Source: CBDUQN01 sp965369375
GTDB lineage: Bacteria > Krumholzibacteriota > Krumholzibacteriia > Krumholzibacteriales > Krumholzibacteriaceae
Length of the DNA stretch: 64,000 nt
Reading direction: 5' to 3'
Assembly (NCBI GenBank): GCA_965369375.1
Contig: CBDUQN010000005.1
Coordinates: forward strand, 16,790 to 80,789
Position numbers and translations under genes: made by a program
Shown here: in pieces, positions 56,808-64,000 of the stretch
Layout: every line of letters starts with the position of its first letter
How positions within the stretch are numbered: the stretch's first letter is position 1
The notes under the pieces: generated by a model
Told to the model about the DNA's origin: nothing
Seen by the model: the letters and a program-made list of their open reading frames with translations, nothing else
Database searches by the model: none

Positions 56808-58942
56808 CGTGAAATCCTGCCTGCCAAATCGTGCTCCCCCGGACGACTGATTTTTATTTTCGGCCGGCACTCGAGCGAGACTTTGTATCCGCGCCTGACC
56901 GTTTTGCCCGGACGGGGATGCTGGTTTCGAACGGTACCGTACCCCTTGATCGTGCTGTCCAGCCCGCAGGCGAGGAGCAACCGTCTCGCCTCTCGAATTG
57001 AGAGGCCGCGCAGATCGGGAACGTCGACCTTTTCGCTTTTCGTCATTTTTCGTGTCCGGATTATCAGTTTTATCTCATCCCCTTTTTTCACGAGCGTTCC
57101 GGGATCGGGAATCTGTGAGTAAATGACTCCTTCGTCACTCGAACAATGGATCTGAAGTCCCCAACGGGCCGCGACCTTTACCGCTTCAGCCGGTGTAAGC
57201 CTGAGGAAGCTCGGTGCCGACACCCGGCCGTTGCGTTCGTACCGGCCGGCCACCTGTCCGCCGCTCTCTTCAAAGAAGAAATCAGATGTGAGATTCAGCC
57301 CCCCGATGATCCTGCCGAATACAACGGCCGCCGACTGCCCGCCCCAGTGGTATTGCCCAGCAGGTTCATCGAGCAGCACGAGGCAGACGATTCGCGGATT
57401 TTCCACCGGCGCGAATCCGATGAAGCTCGCTACAAATCTGCCTTCCATGTACCCGTTAGGACCGGCTTTCTGCGCGGTCCCCGTTTTCCCGCCAACCGGT
57501 ATCCCTTCAACGGCGGCCTTCTTTCCCGTTCCCTTGGTGACCACTGCAGCACAAAAATCCTTCATCGTCTCGGCGGTTTTCTTCGAGAAGATCCTGCGCA
57601 CCGTAACCGGCAAATATGATTTCACGACCTTTCCCTTGCTATCGCGTTCCTCGAGGGCGACTCTCGGCGTGAGAAGCGTCCCGCCGTTGGCAAGCGCGCA
57701 ATACACCATGGCCATCTGAAGAACGGTCGCACCGATCTCGTGTCCGATCGATATGCTCGGCTGAGACCGGACCGACCACCGTGCCGGTTCGCTCAGTTTC
57801 CCCGGGGACTCGGCCGGCAGGGCCACGCCCGTTTTACCGGCAAAGCCGCAGCGGAGGATGTATCTGTAAAACGGGTCCTGTTTGGATTTCATCATGGCCT
57901 CTATCGTGCAGATATTGCTCGAATAAACGAACGCTTCCTTCACGGTCAGCCAGCCGAACTCATGATCATCGTGAAATACTCCGAAGTCGAAATGCGCAAC
58001 ACCGTTCCGGCCGAAAAAGACCTCGTACGGGCCCACGATCTCCTTCTCTAGAAGATACGAATAGGATATCAGCTTGAATATGGAACCGGGCTCGAAGATG
58101 CAGCTCACCGAATAGAGTGCGTCCTTGTGTGCCTGATAGAAATCGGCGCAATCGTCCGGCGATATCTTCTCTGAAAGCGCAAGGATATCGCCCGTATAGG
58201 GATCAAGCACAATCGCAACGCCGCCCGCGGCGCCGCATCGCTTGACCGCCTGGCCCAACTCGAAATCGGTTATCGACTGGATTCGTGAATCAATCGTCAG
58301 ATAGAGATCGTTCCCTCCGCGGGCCCGCTTTCCGGGGGCATTCATGGGGAAAACCGTCCCGTACTTCGCATCGATGTTTGCGAGGGACCAGCCGTCCTCA
58401 CCGCGCAGGCGCCCGTCATATGCGAACTCGATGCCGTCGACACCGCAGCTGTCCCAACCGACACTCCCGATAAAGCGGGACGGCAGCGCGTCAAAGGGAT
58501 AGAGGCGGTCCAGTATCGGATCGAGACGTGTGCCCGAAAAGGAGTGTATCCGTTCGATCTCTTCTTTTGTCAATTGGAGGTCCCTGCGGAGTTGGACATA
58601 CCGGCTGTCCCTCTTCAACGCCCGGCCAAGCTCCCTCACTCCGATGCCGGTAATCAGCGCGAACGCCCGAACCGCCTCTTTATCCTTGGGAAAATCCTCC
58701 GGTGTGACACCGAGCGTATACGTCTTCTGTGTCACCGCGAGCGGGAGGCCGTCCCGTGAGTAGATATTACCTCTTCTCGCCTGCTTTTTTACTTTTTCGA
58801 TCCACTGATCCTCTGCAAGCTTCCGGTACTTCTCGTGTTCTACAATCTGTATCTGGATTATGCGAAAGATGAGTATGCAGACTACTATGCTTGCCAGCAC
58901 GGATATAAAACGCAAACGCCACCGCGGAATTGTACGAATCAT
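56804..58942 (-). CDS. ftsI: Septal penicillin-binding protein FtsI with two PASTA domains
   Basis: Division transpeptidase. 712 residues: membrane helix (about 11-30), a pedestal domain with RRGNIYSRDGLPLA, then the transpeptidase with SIFK (Ser287-Lys290), SSN (341-343) and KTGTA (486-490). After about 575 two PASTA repeats follow (LRLTPAEAVKVAARWGLQI and VPDLRGLSIREARRLLLAC). PASTA modules on FtsI are more usual in Gram-positive PBP2x/SpoVD proteins and some candidate phyla. ATGA overlap with ftsL. Confidence 0.95.
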   Translation of the reverse strand: MIRTIPRWRLRFISVLASIVVCILIFRIIQIQIVEHEKYRKLAEDQWIEKVKKQARRGNIYSRDGLPLAVTQKTYTLGVTPEDFPKDKEAVRAFALITGIGVRELGRALKRDSRYVQLRRDLQLTKEEIERIHSFSGTRLDPILDRLYPFDALPSRFIGSVGWDSCGVDGIEFAYDGRLRGEDGWSLANIDAKYGTVFPMNAPGKRARGGNDLYLTIDSRIQSITDFELGQAVKRCGAAGGVAIVLDPYTGDILALSEKISPDDCADFYQAHKDALYSVSCIFEPGSIFKLISYSYLLEKEIVGPYEVFFGRNGVAHFDFGVFHDDHEFGWLTVKEAFVYSSNICTIEAMMKSKQDPFYRYILRCGFAGKTGVALPAESPGKLSEPARWSVRSQPSISIGHEIGATVLQMAMVYCALANGGTLLTPRVALEERDSKGKVVKSYLPVTVRRIFSKKTAETMKDFCAAVVTKGTGKKAAVEGIPVGGKTGTAQKAGPNGYMEGRFVASFIGFAPVENPRIVCLVLLDEPAGQYHWGGQSAAVVFGRIIGGLNLTSDFFFEESGGQVAGRYERNGRVSAPSFLRLTPAEAVKVAARWGLQIHCSSDEGVIYSQIPDPGTLVKKGDEIKLIIRTRKMTKSEKVDVPDLRGLSIREARRLLLACGLDSTIKGYGTVRNQHPRPGKTVRRGYKVSLECRPKIKISRPGEHDLAGRISR

Positions 58943-59367
58943 CTGCCCTTCAAATCGATTTCAGGTCCACCCTTTCGGCTGTTCGGCCCCTCGGCCTGCT
59001 CCCAACCAGCCGACTCCTTCTCTTCCAACTTTTCGTTCTCGTACACTGCGAGCCTTCTCACTTCACCCTGTGAGCACGCACGAAGCCCCAATTCCAGAGC
59101 AAGCGGAATGATCCGCTCGTACGACGTCAGATCATTGTACCTGGCGTGCAAATGCGCGTTGGTGTTCATCACACGTTCCAGCTTGCTCTGGCTGGCGTTG
59201 AAATCCTCGGAAATAGTGGAACAATGAACACGAAGAGAAACGTAGAGAAGCGCAATGCTGGAAAAGAAGCCCAGGATTATCAGGAAATTCAGCGGACTAA
59301 TCTTTCCTTCGATTGCCCGCTTGACAATCCATGCAATATCGAATGAGTGAGCAGCGGTTCTTTTCAT
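58939..59367 (-). CDS. ftsL: FtsL-like divisome protein
   Basis: A 142-residue bitopic protein: a short cytoplasmic segment, one membrane helix (LNFLIILGFFSSIALLYVSL), then a probable coiled coil (ISEDFNASQSKLERVMNTN) and a charged tail. Sequence similarity in this family is low; the identification rests on position between rsmH and ftsI, size and topology. GAGGG lies before the ATG, 2 bp after the rsmH stop. Confidence 0.82.
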   Translation of the reverse strand: MKRTAAHSFDIAWIVKRAIEGKISPLNFLIILGFFSSIALLYVSLRVHCSTISEDFNASQSKLERVMNTNAHLHARYNDLTSYERIIPLALELGLRACSQGEVRRLAVYENEKLEEKESAGWEQAEGPNSRKGGPEIDLKGR

Positions 59368-59369
59368 GA

Positions 59370-60278
59370 TTAAACCCTCTTTGCAGCACGGAGCTTCGCG
59401 CTCCGTGACCGTGGATTCCGTTCAACCTCGTTTGCGTCGGGTGGTATCGGACGGCGAGTCAAAATTTTCAGCCGTGGCGCCCGCCCGCACCGGCACTCGG
59501 GAAAATCCGGCGGACAGGTGCAACCCGTTTCCTCTTTTTTCAGAAATTGCTTCGCGATACGATCTTCGAGCGACTGGTAGCTTATCACGACGATTCGTCC
59601 TTCTCGATTCAGCAGCTCGACCGCTTGGGGGAGAAACTCCTCGAGGTTCTCGAGCTCGCGATTCGCCCATATGCGCAAAGCCTGAAAACAGCGCGAAAGT
59701 GTCGTTATCGCCCCCTTCGCGGGGACTGCTCGTTCTATCACATCTCTCAGGTGCAACGAACGCCGAATCGGGCGTCTCGTTCGTTCCCTCACGATTGCCC
59801 GCGCGATGGCCCTGTGCCTTCGCTCCTCGCCGAATGTTTTGATGATCAGACCGATCTCCTTCTCGTCCGCGCCGGCCAGGAGTTCCTGCACTGAGCTTCC
59901 ATCGCCGCCCATCGCCATATCGAGTGGACCGTCTTTCGAGTAACTGAAGCCCCGACGGGTATCGGAGAGCTGGAATGAAGACAATCCCAGATCGAGCAGG
60001 AAACCGTCGCAACGCCGGTGATTGATCAGCTCCGCGATCGCGCGGAAGTTCCCGTTCACATATGTCACGCGATCCCCGAAACCTTCGAGCCGCTCTTTCG
60101 CCTGCCCGAGTGCCGCGGAATCGCGATCGATGCCGATGATCGTGATCTCCGGAGCTTGACCGAGCAGATGCGCAGAATGCCCCCCGAATCCCAGCGTCGC
60201 GTCCACATACACGCCGTCCGTCCTCCACAGCAGGTATTTCGCAACGGTCTCTACCATTACCGGAATATGTCTCTCCAA
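59370..60278 (-). CDS. rsmH: 16S rRNA (cytosine-1402-N4)-methyltransferase
   Basis: SAM-dependent methyltransferase modifying C1402 of 16S rRNA. From the TTG at 60278 it has 302 residues: RHIPVMVETV, VDATLGFGGHSAHLL (SAM site), GIDRDSAALGQAKERL, FLLDLGLSSFQL, GFSYSKDGPLDMAM and VISYQSLEDRIAKQFL. GGAG lies 7 nt before the TTG. A frame extending to 60548 covers the STAS gene and is not used. A ring of Cys near the C-terminus (CTCPPDFPECRCG) may bind a metal. Confidence 0.96.
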   Translation of the reverse strand: MERHIPVMVETVAKYLLWRTDGVYVDATLGFGGHSAHLLGQAPEITIIGIDRDSAALGQAKERLEGFGDRVTYVNGNFRAIAELINHRRCDGFLLDLGLSSFQLSDTRRGFSYSKDGPLDMAMGGDGSSVQELLAGADEKEIGLIIKTFGEERRHRAIARAIVRERTRRPIRRSLHLRDVIERAVPAKGAITTLSRCFQALRIWANRELENLEEFLPQAVELLNREGRIVVISYQSLEDRIAKQFLKKEETGCTCPPDFPECRCGRAPRLKILTRRPIPPDANEVERNPRSRSAKLRAAKRV

Positions 60279-60292
60279 ATGCTTGCTCCATG

Positions 60293-60673
60293 TTATTTGT
60301 TTCCTGCTGCGATGGCGGCCGAGGATGTGCGCATTTTTCCACGTTCGGTCATCAGATAATGAAGCGCCTTTCTCCAGTCGGGATATATGGGCGGCACGTT
60401 CCGCTTCTTGATAAATGCGAAAATATCGAGCAGATAATCGTTCAAACCGCTCAGAAATATTTCCGCCCCGCTCGGAAGCCAGCTCTCGATAAGCTGGAGC
60501 GCCCGGTAATCGATATGAACGACATTTTCGAAATCGAGGATCATGCATCCCCGCCCCTGGAAATTGGATTCTATAAGGGTGCGGGCGAGCTTGCGCGTGT
60601 CGTCCATTTCGATGACACCCGAAAGCCTCCAGACATCCACTCCGAATTTATCGGTCCGGTATATTTTCATCAT
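60293..60673 (-). CDS. STAS-domain protein inside the dcw cluster
   Basis: A 126-residue soluble protein with a STAS-like core: IYRTDKFGVDVWRLSGVI as first strand, CMILDFENVVHIDYRALQLI in the position of the phospho-site loop, then GAEIFLSGLNDYLLDIFAF. STAS proteins are usually anti-sigma antagonists or membrane-linked signal domains. The usual phospho-Ser/Thr position reads HIDYRAL, so phosphorylation there would have to involve Tyr or is absent. It is unusual between mraZ and rsmH. AGGAG precedes the two-ATG start. Confidence 0.78.
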   Translation of the reverse strand: MMKIYRTDKFGVDVWRLSGVIEMDDTRKLARTLIESNFQGRGCMILDFENVVHIDYRALQLIESWLPSGAEIFLSGLNDYLLDIFAFIKKRNVPPIYPDWRKALHYLMTERGKMRTSSAAIAAGNK

Positions 60674-60679
60674 GAGCTC

Positions 60680-61114
60680 CTAGAACTCCCAGTCACTCTC
60701 GGTGAAAATCTTCTCGGAATCTTCACCGGCCTTCACGTATTCCTTCGGCGACCATATTTCGAGATAGTTGAGCAATCCGAGCACTATGACCGTCTTCGGA
60801 TTGCCGATCAGGTCGAGGAAGCTCGAAGGGACCGCGATCCTCCCCGCCTTGTCGAGTTTGATCTGTCGCGATTTTCTGCTGTAGTGGCGGATCGTAGCTC
60901 GTGTTTTAGCGCTCGGGACGAGCTCCTGAAGCTTGTCGAGTATTTTCTCTTTCCATTCCTTAGCGGGGAACAGGGTCAGGCACTTTTCCTTTCCCACGCT
61001 GATGACATACGCACTCCCCGGCTTCCGGGGCATCAGGCGCCTGAGCTCCGCCGGAATGACGAGACGCCCCTTCGAATCGAGTTTGCACTCAAAACTGCCG
61101 AGTAGATTTTTCAT
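60680..61114 (-). CDS. mraZ: Transcriptional regulator MraZ
   Basis: AbrB-fold DNA-binding protein that represses its own operon in other bacteria. The 144 residues contain the two MraZ repeats: LLGSFECKLDSKGRLVIPAELR and later RQIKLDKAGRIAVPSSFLDL, each with the DxKGR/DxAGR core. It is the first gene of the cluster, below a promoter with five 10-bp-spaced boxes. The start has GGAAG upstream. Confidence 0.97.
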   Translation of the reverse strand: MKNLLGSFECKLDSKGRLVIPAELRRLMPRKPGSAYVISVGKEKCLTLFPAKEWKEKILDKLQELVPSAKTRATIRHYSRKSRQIKLDKAGRIAVPSSFLDLIGNPKTVIVLGLLNYLEIWSPKEYVKAGEDSEKIFTESDWEF

Positions 61115-61207
61115 AGAAGCTTCCGACCCTGTGCATTTCCGAACGTTTGTAACGTTCTCTCGATCAAACGGCGGGAGCGCTATACGGCATGCGCGAGCAT
61201 CGTTCCG

Positions 61208-61257
61208 TATTCAACACTTCCTACCATGATTCGCCACAATATCCCACTTTCTACCAC
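61208..61257 (-). promoter_or_regulatory. MraZ-box array: five tandem decamers with GTGG-type starts
   Basis: Read on the minus strand, exactly 10 bp apart: GTGGTAGAAA (61248-61257), GTGGGATATT (61238-61247), GTGGCGAATC (61228-61237), ATGGTAGGAA (61218-61227), GTGTTGAATA (61208-61217). The first three keep GTGG; the last two are weaker. MraZ is known to bind such repeats with about 10-bp spacing upstream of mraZ. Here the array covers the spacer, the -10 and the start of transcription. Confidence 0.82.
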
Positions 61258-61265
61258 CATGTCAA
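61236..61265 (-). promoter_or_regulatory. Promoter of the dcw cluster
   Basis: Minus-strand TTGACA (61260-61265), 18-nt spacer, TATTGT (61236-61241); with ATATTG as -10 the spacer is 17. The predicted start of transcription is about 61229, leaving a leader of about 115 nt before mraZ. Confidence 0.7.
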
Positions 61266-61581
61266 GTGTTTAATTGAAAAAATCGCAAAGTTTATTCTAT
61301 TGTTATTATTGCAGTTATGTCAGGCGTGCGAAAATTCCGTCATTCACCCACAGGCATGCCCGTGGAACTCTGCCCTGCGGGTTATTAGATTTGATTTTGT
61401 CGTCAATCCTCCATCCTCTCCCACCGGATCCCTCCGTCCTTTTCCGACGCCCCCCGCGAGATACCGTGAACCCGCGAGGGGACCGCCGAATCCGGGGGCT
61501 TGCTCCGTCCCTTCCCATGCCCCGCGGACGCATGAATTTGATATTGATTTACACGCCGGATCCCGATACGATCGGTATACT
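61266..61581 (+). other. Non-coding stretch between the dcw promoter and the nitroreductase gene
   Basis: Apart from the promoter and MraZ boxes to its left, I see no gene here. The reading frame open on the plus strand from 61189 is low-complexity (Pro-rich) before the nitroreductase start and looks non-coding. An AT-rich part (about 61266-61320) and a GC-rich part with short inverted repeats (about 61440-61485) are visible. No tRNA or known RNA recognised. Confidence 0.4.
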
Positions 61582-62154
61582 ATGAAGATCATGGAACTGC
61601 TTCGCAAGAATAGAAGCTTCAGGCGGTTTCACCAGGACAGACCGGTGGAACGGGAGACCTTGAGAGAGCTCGTGAAGTTAGCCCGGCTCTCGCCCTCGGC
61701 GGCGAACAGGCAGCCGATCAAGTTCATGCTCTCCCGCGACCCCCGCATGAACGCTCTCGTGTTCCCTCATCTCGCCTGGGCCGGCTACCTCGAGGATTGG
61801 CCGGGCCCGAGCGAAGGGGAACGGCCCGCAGCATATATCATCATTCTGGGAGACACCGAGATCAGCGCTTCGATCAAATGGGACCACGGCATCGTCGCAC
61901 AGAGCATGCTTCTCGGCGCGGCGGAGAAGGGTCTCGGGGGATGCATGATCGGCTCGATCGACCGGAAAGGTCTTCGCGCGGCGCTCGCCATCCCCGGCAG
62001 GTATGAAATCCTCCTCGTGCTCGCCCTCGGCGTGCCGAAGGAAACCGTCGTACTCGAAACGGTCGGTGCCGACGGTGATATCAAGTATTGGCGCGACGAG
62101 GAGGGTGTCCATCACGTACCGAAGCGGCCGCTCGATGAGCTCATAATCGAATAA
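61582..62154 (+). CDS. Nitroreductase-family FMN-dependent oxidoreductase
   Basis: A 190-residue nitroreductase-fold enzyme. RSFRRFHQDRPVERETL is the FMN-binding start, LARLSPSAANRQPIKFML the second FMN motif, and GGCMIGSIDRKGLRAAL the C-terminal conserved block, followed by LALGVPKE. The reaction cannot be inferred; family members act on nitro compounds, enones and iodotyrosine. The start is uncertain by a few residues (ATG 61582 or 61591) because no good SD is present. Convergent with the dehydrogenase gene. Confidence 0.88.
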   Translation: MKIMELLRKNRSFRRFHQDRPVERETLRELVKLARLSPSAANRQPIKFMLSRDPRMNALVFPHLAWAGYLEDWPGPSEGERPAAYIIILGDTEISASIKWDHGIVAQSMLLGAAEKGLGGCMIGSIDRKGLRAALAIPGRYEILLVLALGVPKETVVLETVGADGDIKYWRDEEGVHHVPKRPLDELIIE

Positions 62155-62160
62155 CAAGAA

Positions 62161-62184
62161 GCGCCCCGACACCTGCCGGGGCGC
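62161..62184. terminator. GC-rich hairpin between convergent genes, likely bidirectional terminator
   Basis: GCGCCCCG (62161-62168), 8-nt loop, CGGGGCGC (62177-62184): a perfect 8-bp stem 6 bp after the nitroreductase stop. No U-tract follows on either side, so termination would be weak or factor-assisted. Confidence 0.5.
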
Positions 62185-62244
62185 AAGACATTCAGTCTGA
62201 TATTACAAATCGCGTGTACGCGGTTTAAACAAGCAGGCGGCGCT

Positions 62245-63879
62245 TTAGCGGCGCTTATGTTTCTTGCGCACCGCTTCCTTGAGAAACCTGATATGGCCGC
62301 GGCCGAGGGCCTTGACCTCGCAGCCGAGTTCGAAGTAGCGGCGGATCTGATCATCGGTGAGAATGCCGAAACAATCAACGACCGCGAGCGGACCGCCCGC
62401 CCACCGAACTATTTTTTCCGGTTCGAGACCGAGATAGGGCTCGTGCGGCACGGCGAAGATAATCGCCTCGGCGCCCTTGACGACGGTGCGCAGATCCTTC
62501 TCCACCTTCGCATCGAAGAGGCCCTCCTGATTGCGGAAGAATCGACTCCAAGAATGCCCGGGCGCCGGGTAGACGTCCTGCTTCTCGAGCTCGTACCAGT
62601 GCTCTACGTACGGATCGTGCATCCGCATCTCGGCACCCATCTCGGTAAGCTTGCGCACGACCATCTCACTTCCGCTGTAACGCGTGTCACCGACATCCTG
62701 ACGGTAGCTGACACCGCAGATCAGAACATCAGCACCGGCGATGTACCTGCCCATGTTGCGCAGGGCGTCTCTGGTGAGCTCAGCGACGTGCAGGCCCCGG
62801 GTATCATTTATATCAATCGCCTCTGTGGTAATCTTGAACACGCGGTCGCCGTCTTCGAATCCCAGGATATGCCGGTACGCCCAGTACCCGAGCCCCCCAT
62901 CCTTCGGAAGACAATAGCCGCCGATCCCCGGACCGGGGAATATCATGTTCGAATGAGTCGGCCGCATCTTGATCGCCTTGATGACCTTTATCAGATCAAT
63001 ACCGTTCCGTTCGGCGAAGAGGCTCCATTCATTGAGAAACGCGAGAATCGTCGCGCGGTACGAGTTTTCTACGATCTTAGTTGTTTCCGATTCTATCGGC
63101 CGGTCCATGACGGTGAGCGGAAATTCCTTCGTGTTGAGCACCTGCCGCAGGAACTTCTCGACGCGCTTCGAGGCCTGAGAGTTGCAGCCCGCGCAGACGC
63201 GCCAGAAGTCGCGGATGCTCGATACGTAATCCTTCCCCGGCATCACCCGTTCGAAGCTGTGCGCGAGCAGCGGCGCGGATCGCAGGCCCCGCTCGGCGAA
63301 GGCCTTCTTGAGAATCGGCCACGCGACAAACTCGGTCGTTCCCGGAGCAACGGTCGTCTCTATGAGCACGAGGCATTGCGGTGGGATCTTCTCGCCGATC
63401 GTGCGCATCGTCGCTTCCAACGCTGCCATATCCGCCTCGCCGGTGCGCATGTTGCCGAGGTCGTGCTTCGTGTAGTCACACTGCACGTCGACGACGACGC
63501 AGTCTGCGAGTTTCAGGCAATCACTGTTGTATGTGGCGGTCAGCGTCTTCTTGTCTCCGACGCAACGCTTGATGATCTCGTCCACCTCGGGATCCTCGGC
63601 CTTCACGGGCGCCTCGCCCCGGTTGAGCAGCGGAATCTTCCAGAAGCTTCTCGTGCTCGGTCTCTGGCAGCCGATCACGAACTTGCTCGGTCGGCCTTTT
63701 TTATCCTCCGCATCCGATACGATTCCGGCCATAACGGCCCCAACGAAACCGACGCCCATAACGACGACGATCTCCTTACCCTCCTTGCGGGCCTTTTCGG
63801 CGCGCCGTTTGAGACGCCTGAACTCCTGCGCGTACTGGTCTTTCTCCGGTAGCGGGAATTTCTCGCCGGCTGGACTCAC
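62245..63879 (-). CDS. UDP-glucose/GDP-mannose dehydrogenase-family enzyme
   Basis: NAD-dependent oxidation of a nucleotide sugar to its uronate, for surface polysaccharide. The 544 residues are longer than typical (about 430-460). After about 35 charged residues comes the Rossmann motif VVVMGVGFVGAVMAG, then VLIETTVAPGTTEFV, KIVENSYRATILAFLNEWS, catalytic GGYCLPKDGG and a C-terminal domain with DVLICGVSYRQDVGDTR and MHDPYVEHWYELEK. The GTG at 63879 is a provisional start. The substrate (UDP-Glc, UDP-GlcNAc or GDP-Man type) is not decided. Confidence 0.88.
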   Translation of the reverse strand: MSPAGEKFPLPEKDQYAQEFRRLKRRAEKARKEGKEIVVVMGVGFVGAVMAGIVSDAEDKKGRPSKFVIGCQRPSTRSFWKIPLLNRGEAPVKAEDPEVDEIIKRCVGDKKTLTATYNSDCLKLADCVVVDVQCDYTKHDLGNMRTGEADMAALEATMRTIGEKIPPQCLVLIETTVAPGTTEFVAWPILKKAFAERGLRSAPLLAHSFERVMPGKDYVSSIRDFWRVCAGCNSQASKRVEKFLRQVLNTKEFPLTVMDRPIESETTKIVENSYRATILAFLNEWSLFAERNGIDLIKVIKAIKMRPTHSNMIFPGPGIGGYCLPKDGGLGYWAYRHILGFEDGDRVFKITTEAIDINDTRGLHVAELTRDALRNMGRYIAGADVLICGVSYRQDVGDTRYSGSEMVVRKLTEMGAEMRMHDPYVEHWYELEKQDVYPAPGHSWSRFFRNQEGLFDAKVEKDLRTVVKGAEAIIFAVPHEPYLGLEPEKIVRWAGGPLAVVDCFGILTDDQIRRYFELGCEVKALGRGHIRFLKEAVRKKHKRR

Positions 63880-63908
63880 CGAGAAACCTGCGCCTGATGC
63901 AGCGGGTT

Positions 63909-64000
63909 TCAGCTCCCCTTTTCTTTCGGCTTGCCGCTCGCCTTTTCTTGCGGCTTGCCGCTCCCCTTTTCCTCTGGCTTGCCGCTCCCCTTTTCCTCTG
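63909..64000 (-). CDS. 3' end of a gene with C-terminal EEKGSGKP octapeptide repeats (runs off the window)
   Basis: On the minus strand, an open frame enters at the window edge and ends at TGA 63909-63911. It encodes nearly four copies of an eight-residue repeat (EEKGSGKP, then QEKASGKP, KEKGS), corresponding to a 24-bp DNA repeat. Perfect period and preserved frame argue for coding. The rest of the gene is outside the window, 30 bp upstream of the dehydrogenase gene. Function unknown. Confidence 0.6.
   Translation of the reverse strand, partial: EEKGSGKPEEKGSGKPQEKASGKPKEKGS
63911..64000. repeat. 24-bp tandem repeat array at the window edge
   Basis: Units of GGCTTGCCGCTCCCCTTTTC plus CTCT (plus strand), with small changes (TTTCGG, TTGCGG), about 3.7 copies and continuing past the window. 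It overlaps the coding frame described above. Confidence 0.85.

Noticed and set aside
61189..61581. Extended N-terminus of the nitroreductase
   Set aside because: Pro-rich, non-conserved, and overlaps the dcw promoter region; the family start is at 61582.
62257..63852. Long plus-strand open frame (about 531 codons) opposite the nucleotide-sugar dehydrogenase
   Set aside because: Antisense to a clear enzyme; no SD or family signature. The same applies to the frames opposite valS (23383-24552), groEL (14736-15644) and ftsZ (44336-45724).

Overview
The window is about 64 kb of densely packed bacterial chromosome, GC-rich by eye, carrying almost entirely housekeeping genes, most of them on the minus strand in long runs of overlapping or nearly touching genes. 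The host looks Gram-negative. It has a LpxL/HtrB-type acyltransferase, a Wzi-like outer-membrane barrel ending in Phe, and several Cys lipoproteins. Its peptidoglycan is probably meso-DAP type (MurE with a DNPR motif, plus an LL-diaminopimelate aminotransferase). A PASTA-bearing FtsI, an MglA-type GTPase, HrcA/CIRCE control of groESL and frequent TTG starts with strong Shine-Dalgarno (SD) sites suggest an uncultured phylum around the FCB/candidate-phylum radiation. That placement is inference. No rRNA, tRNA, prophage, insertion sequence or CRISPR array was found.

Layout, left to right. 1-4086: start of dnaE preceded by an M23 peptidase-like gene. 4228-6027: ppiD-like chaperone on the plus strand. 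6024-12794: minus-strand run dapL-folB-folK-deoxynucleoside kinase-panB-panC-GlmU-like-HIT-LytR_C-DUF4321-tatA. 12829-16701: lipoprotein gene and groES-groEL with CIRCE, promoter and terminator. 16986-21416: uvrB-nadC-birA-coaX. 21472-28437: Wzi-like protein, UbiA-like prenyltransferase, uppP, valS behind three tandem palindromic repeats, and a RodZ-like gene. 28459-33008: TPR protein, small envelope protein, response regulator, MglA GTPase with a long tail, small lipoprotein and a zinc-ribbon protein. 33110-36806: plus-strand LPLAT, PimA-like glycosyltransferase, MFS transporter and an unknown gene. 36811-40947: ATPase-domain (RsbW-like) protein, zinc-finger protein, HD-domain protein and recG. 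41017-41208: rpmB. 41262-61114: one division and cell wall (dcw) cluster of 17 co-directional genes, mraZ-STAS-rsmH-ftsL-ftsI-murE-murF-mraY-murD-ftsW-murG-murC-ftsQ-ftsA-ftsZ-TPR-radical SAM. 61582-62154: nitroreductase. 62245-63879: nucleotide-sugar dehydrogenase. 63909-64000: 3' end of a gene with octapeptide repeats.

The dcw cluster makes lipid II and the divisome. It lacks murB and ddl at their usual places, has a STAS-domain gene inserted after mraZ, and is preceded by a promoter overlapped by five 10-bp-spaced MraZ-type boxes. Its murF appears to start at a non-canonical ATC codon with a perfect Shine-Dalgarno. CoA synthesis is represented by panB, panC and coaX, folate by folB and folK, and NAD by nadC.

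The most interesting leads are the ATC start of murF, the valS leader repeats, the STAS gene in the dcw cluster, the MglA/response-regulator neighbourhood, the PatA/PimA-like gene pair in a Gram-negative setting, and strong over-representation of the palindrome CTCGAG.
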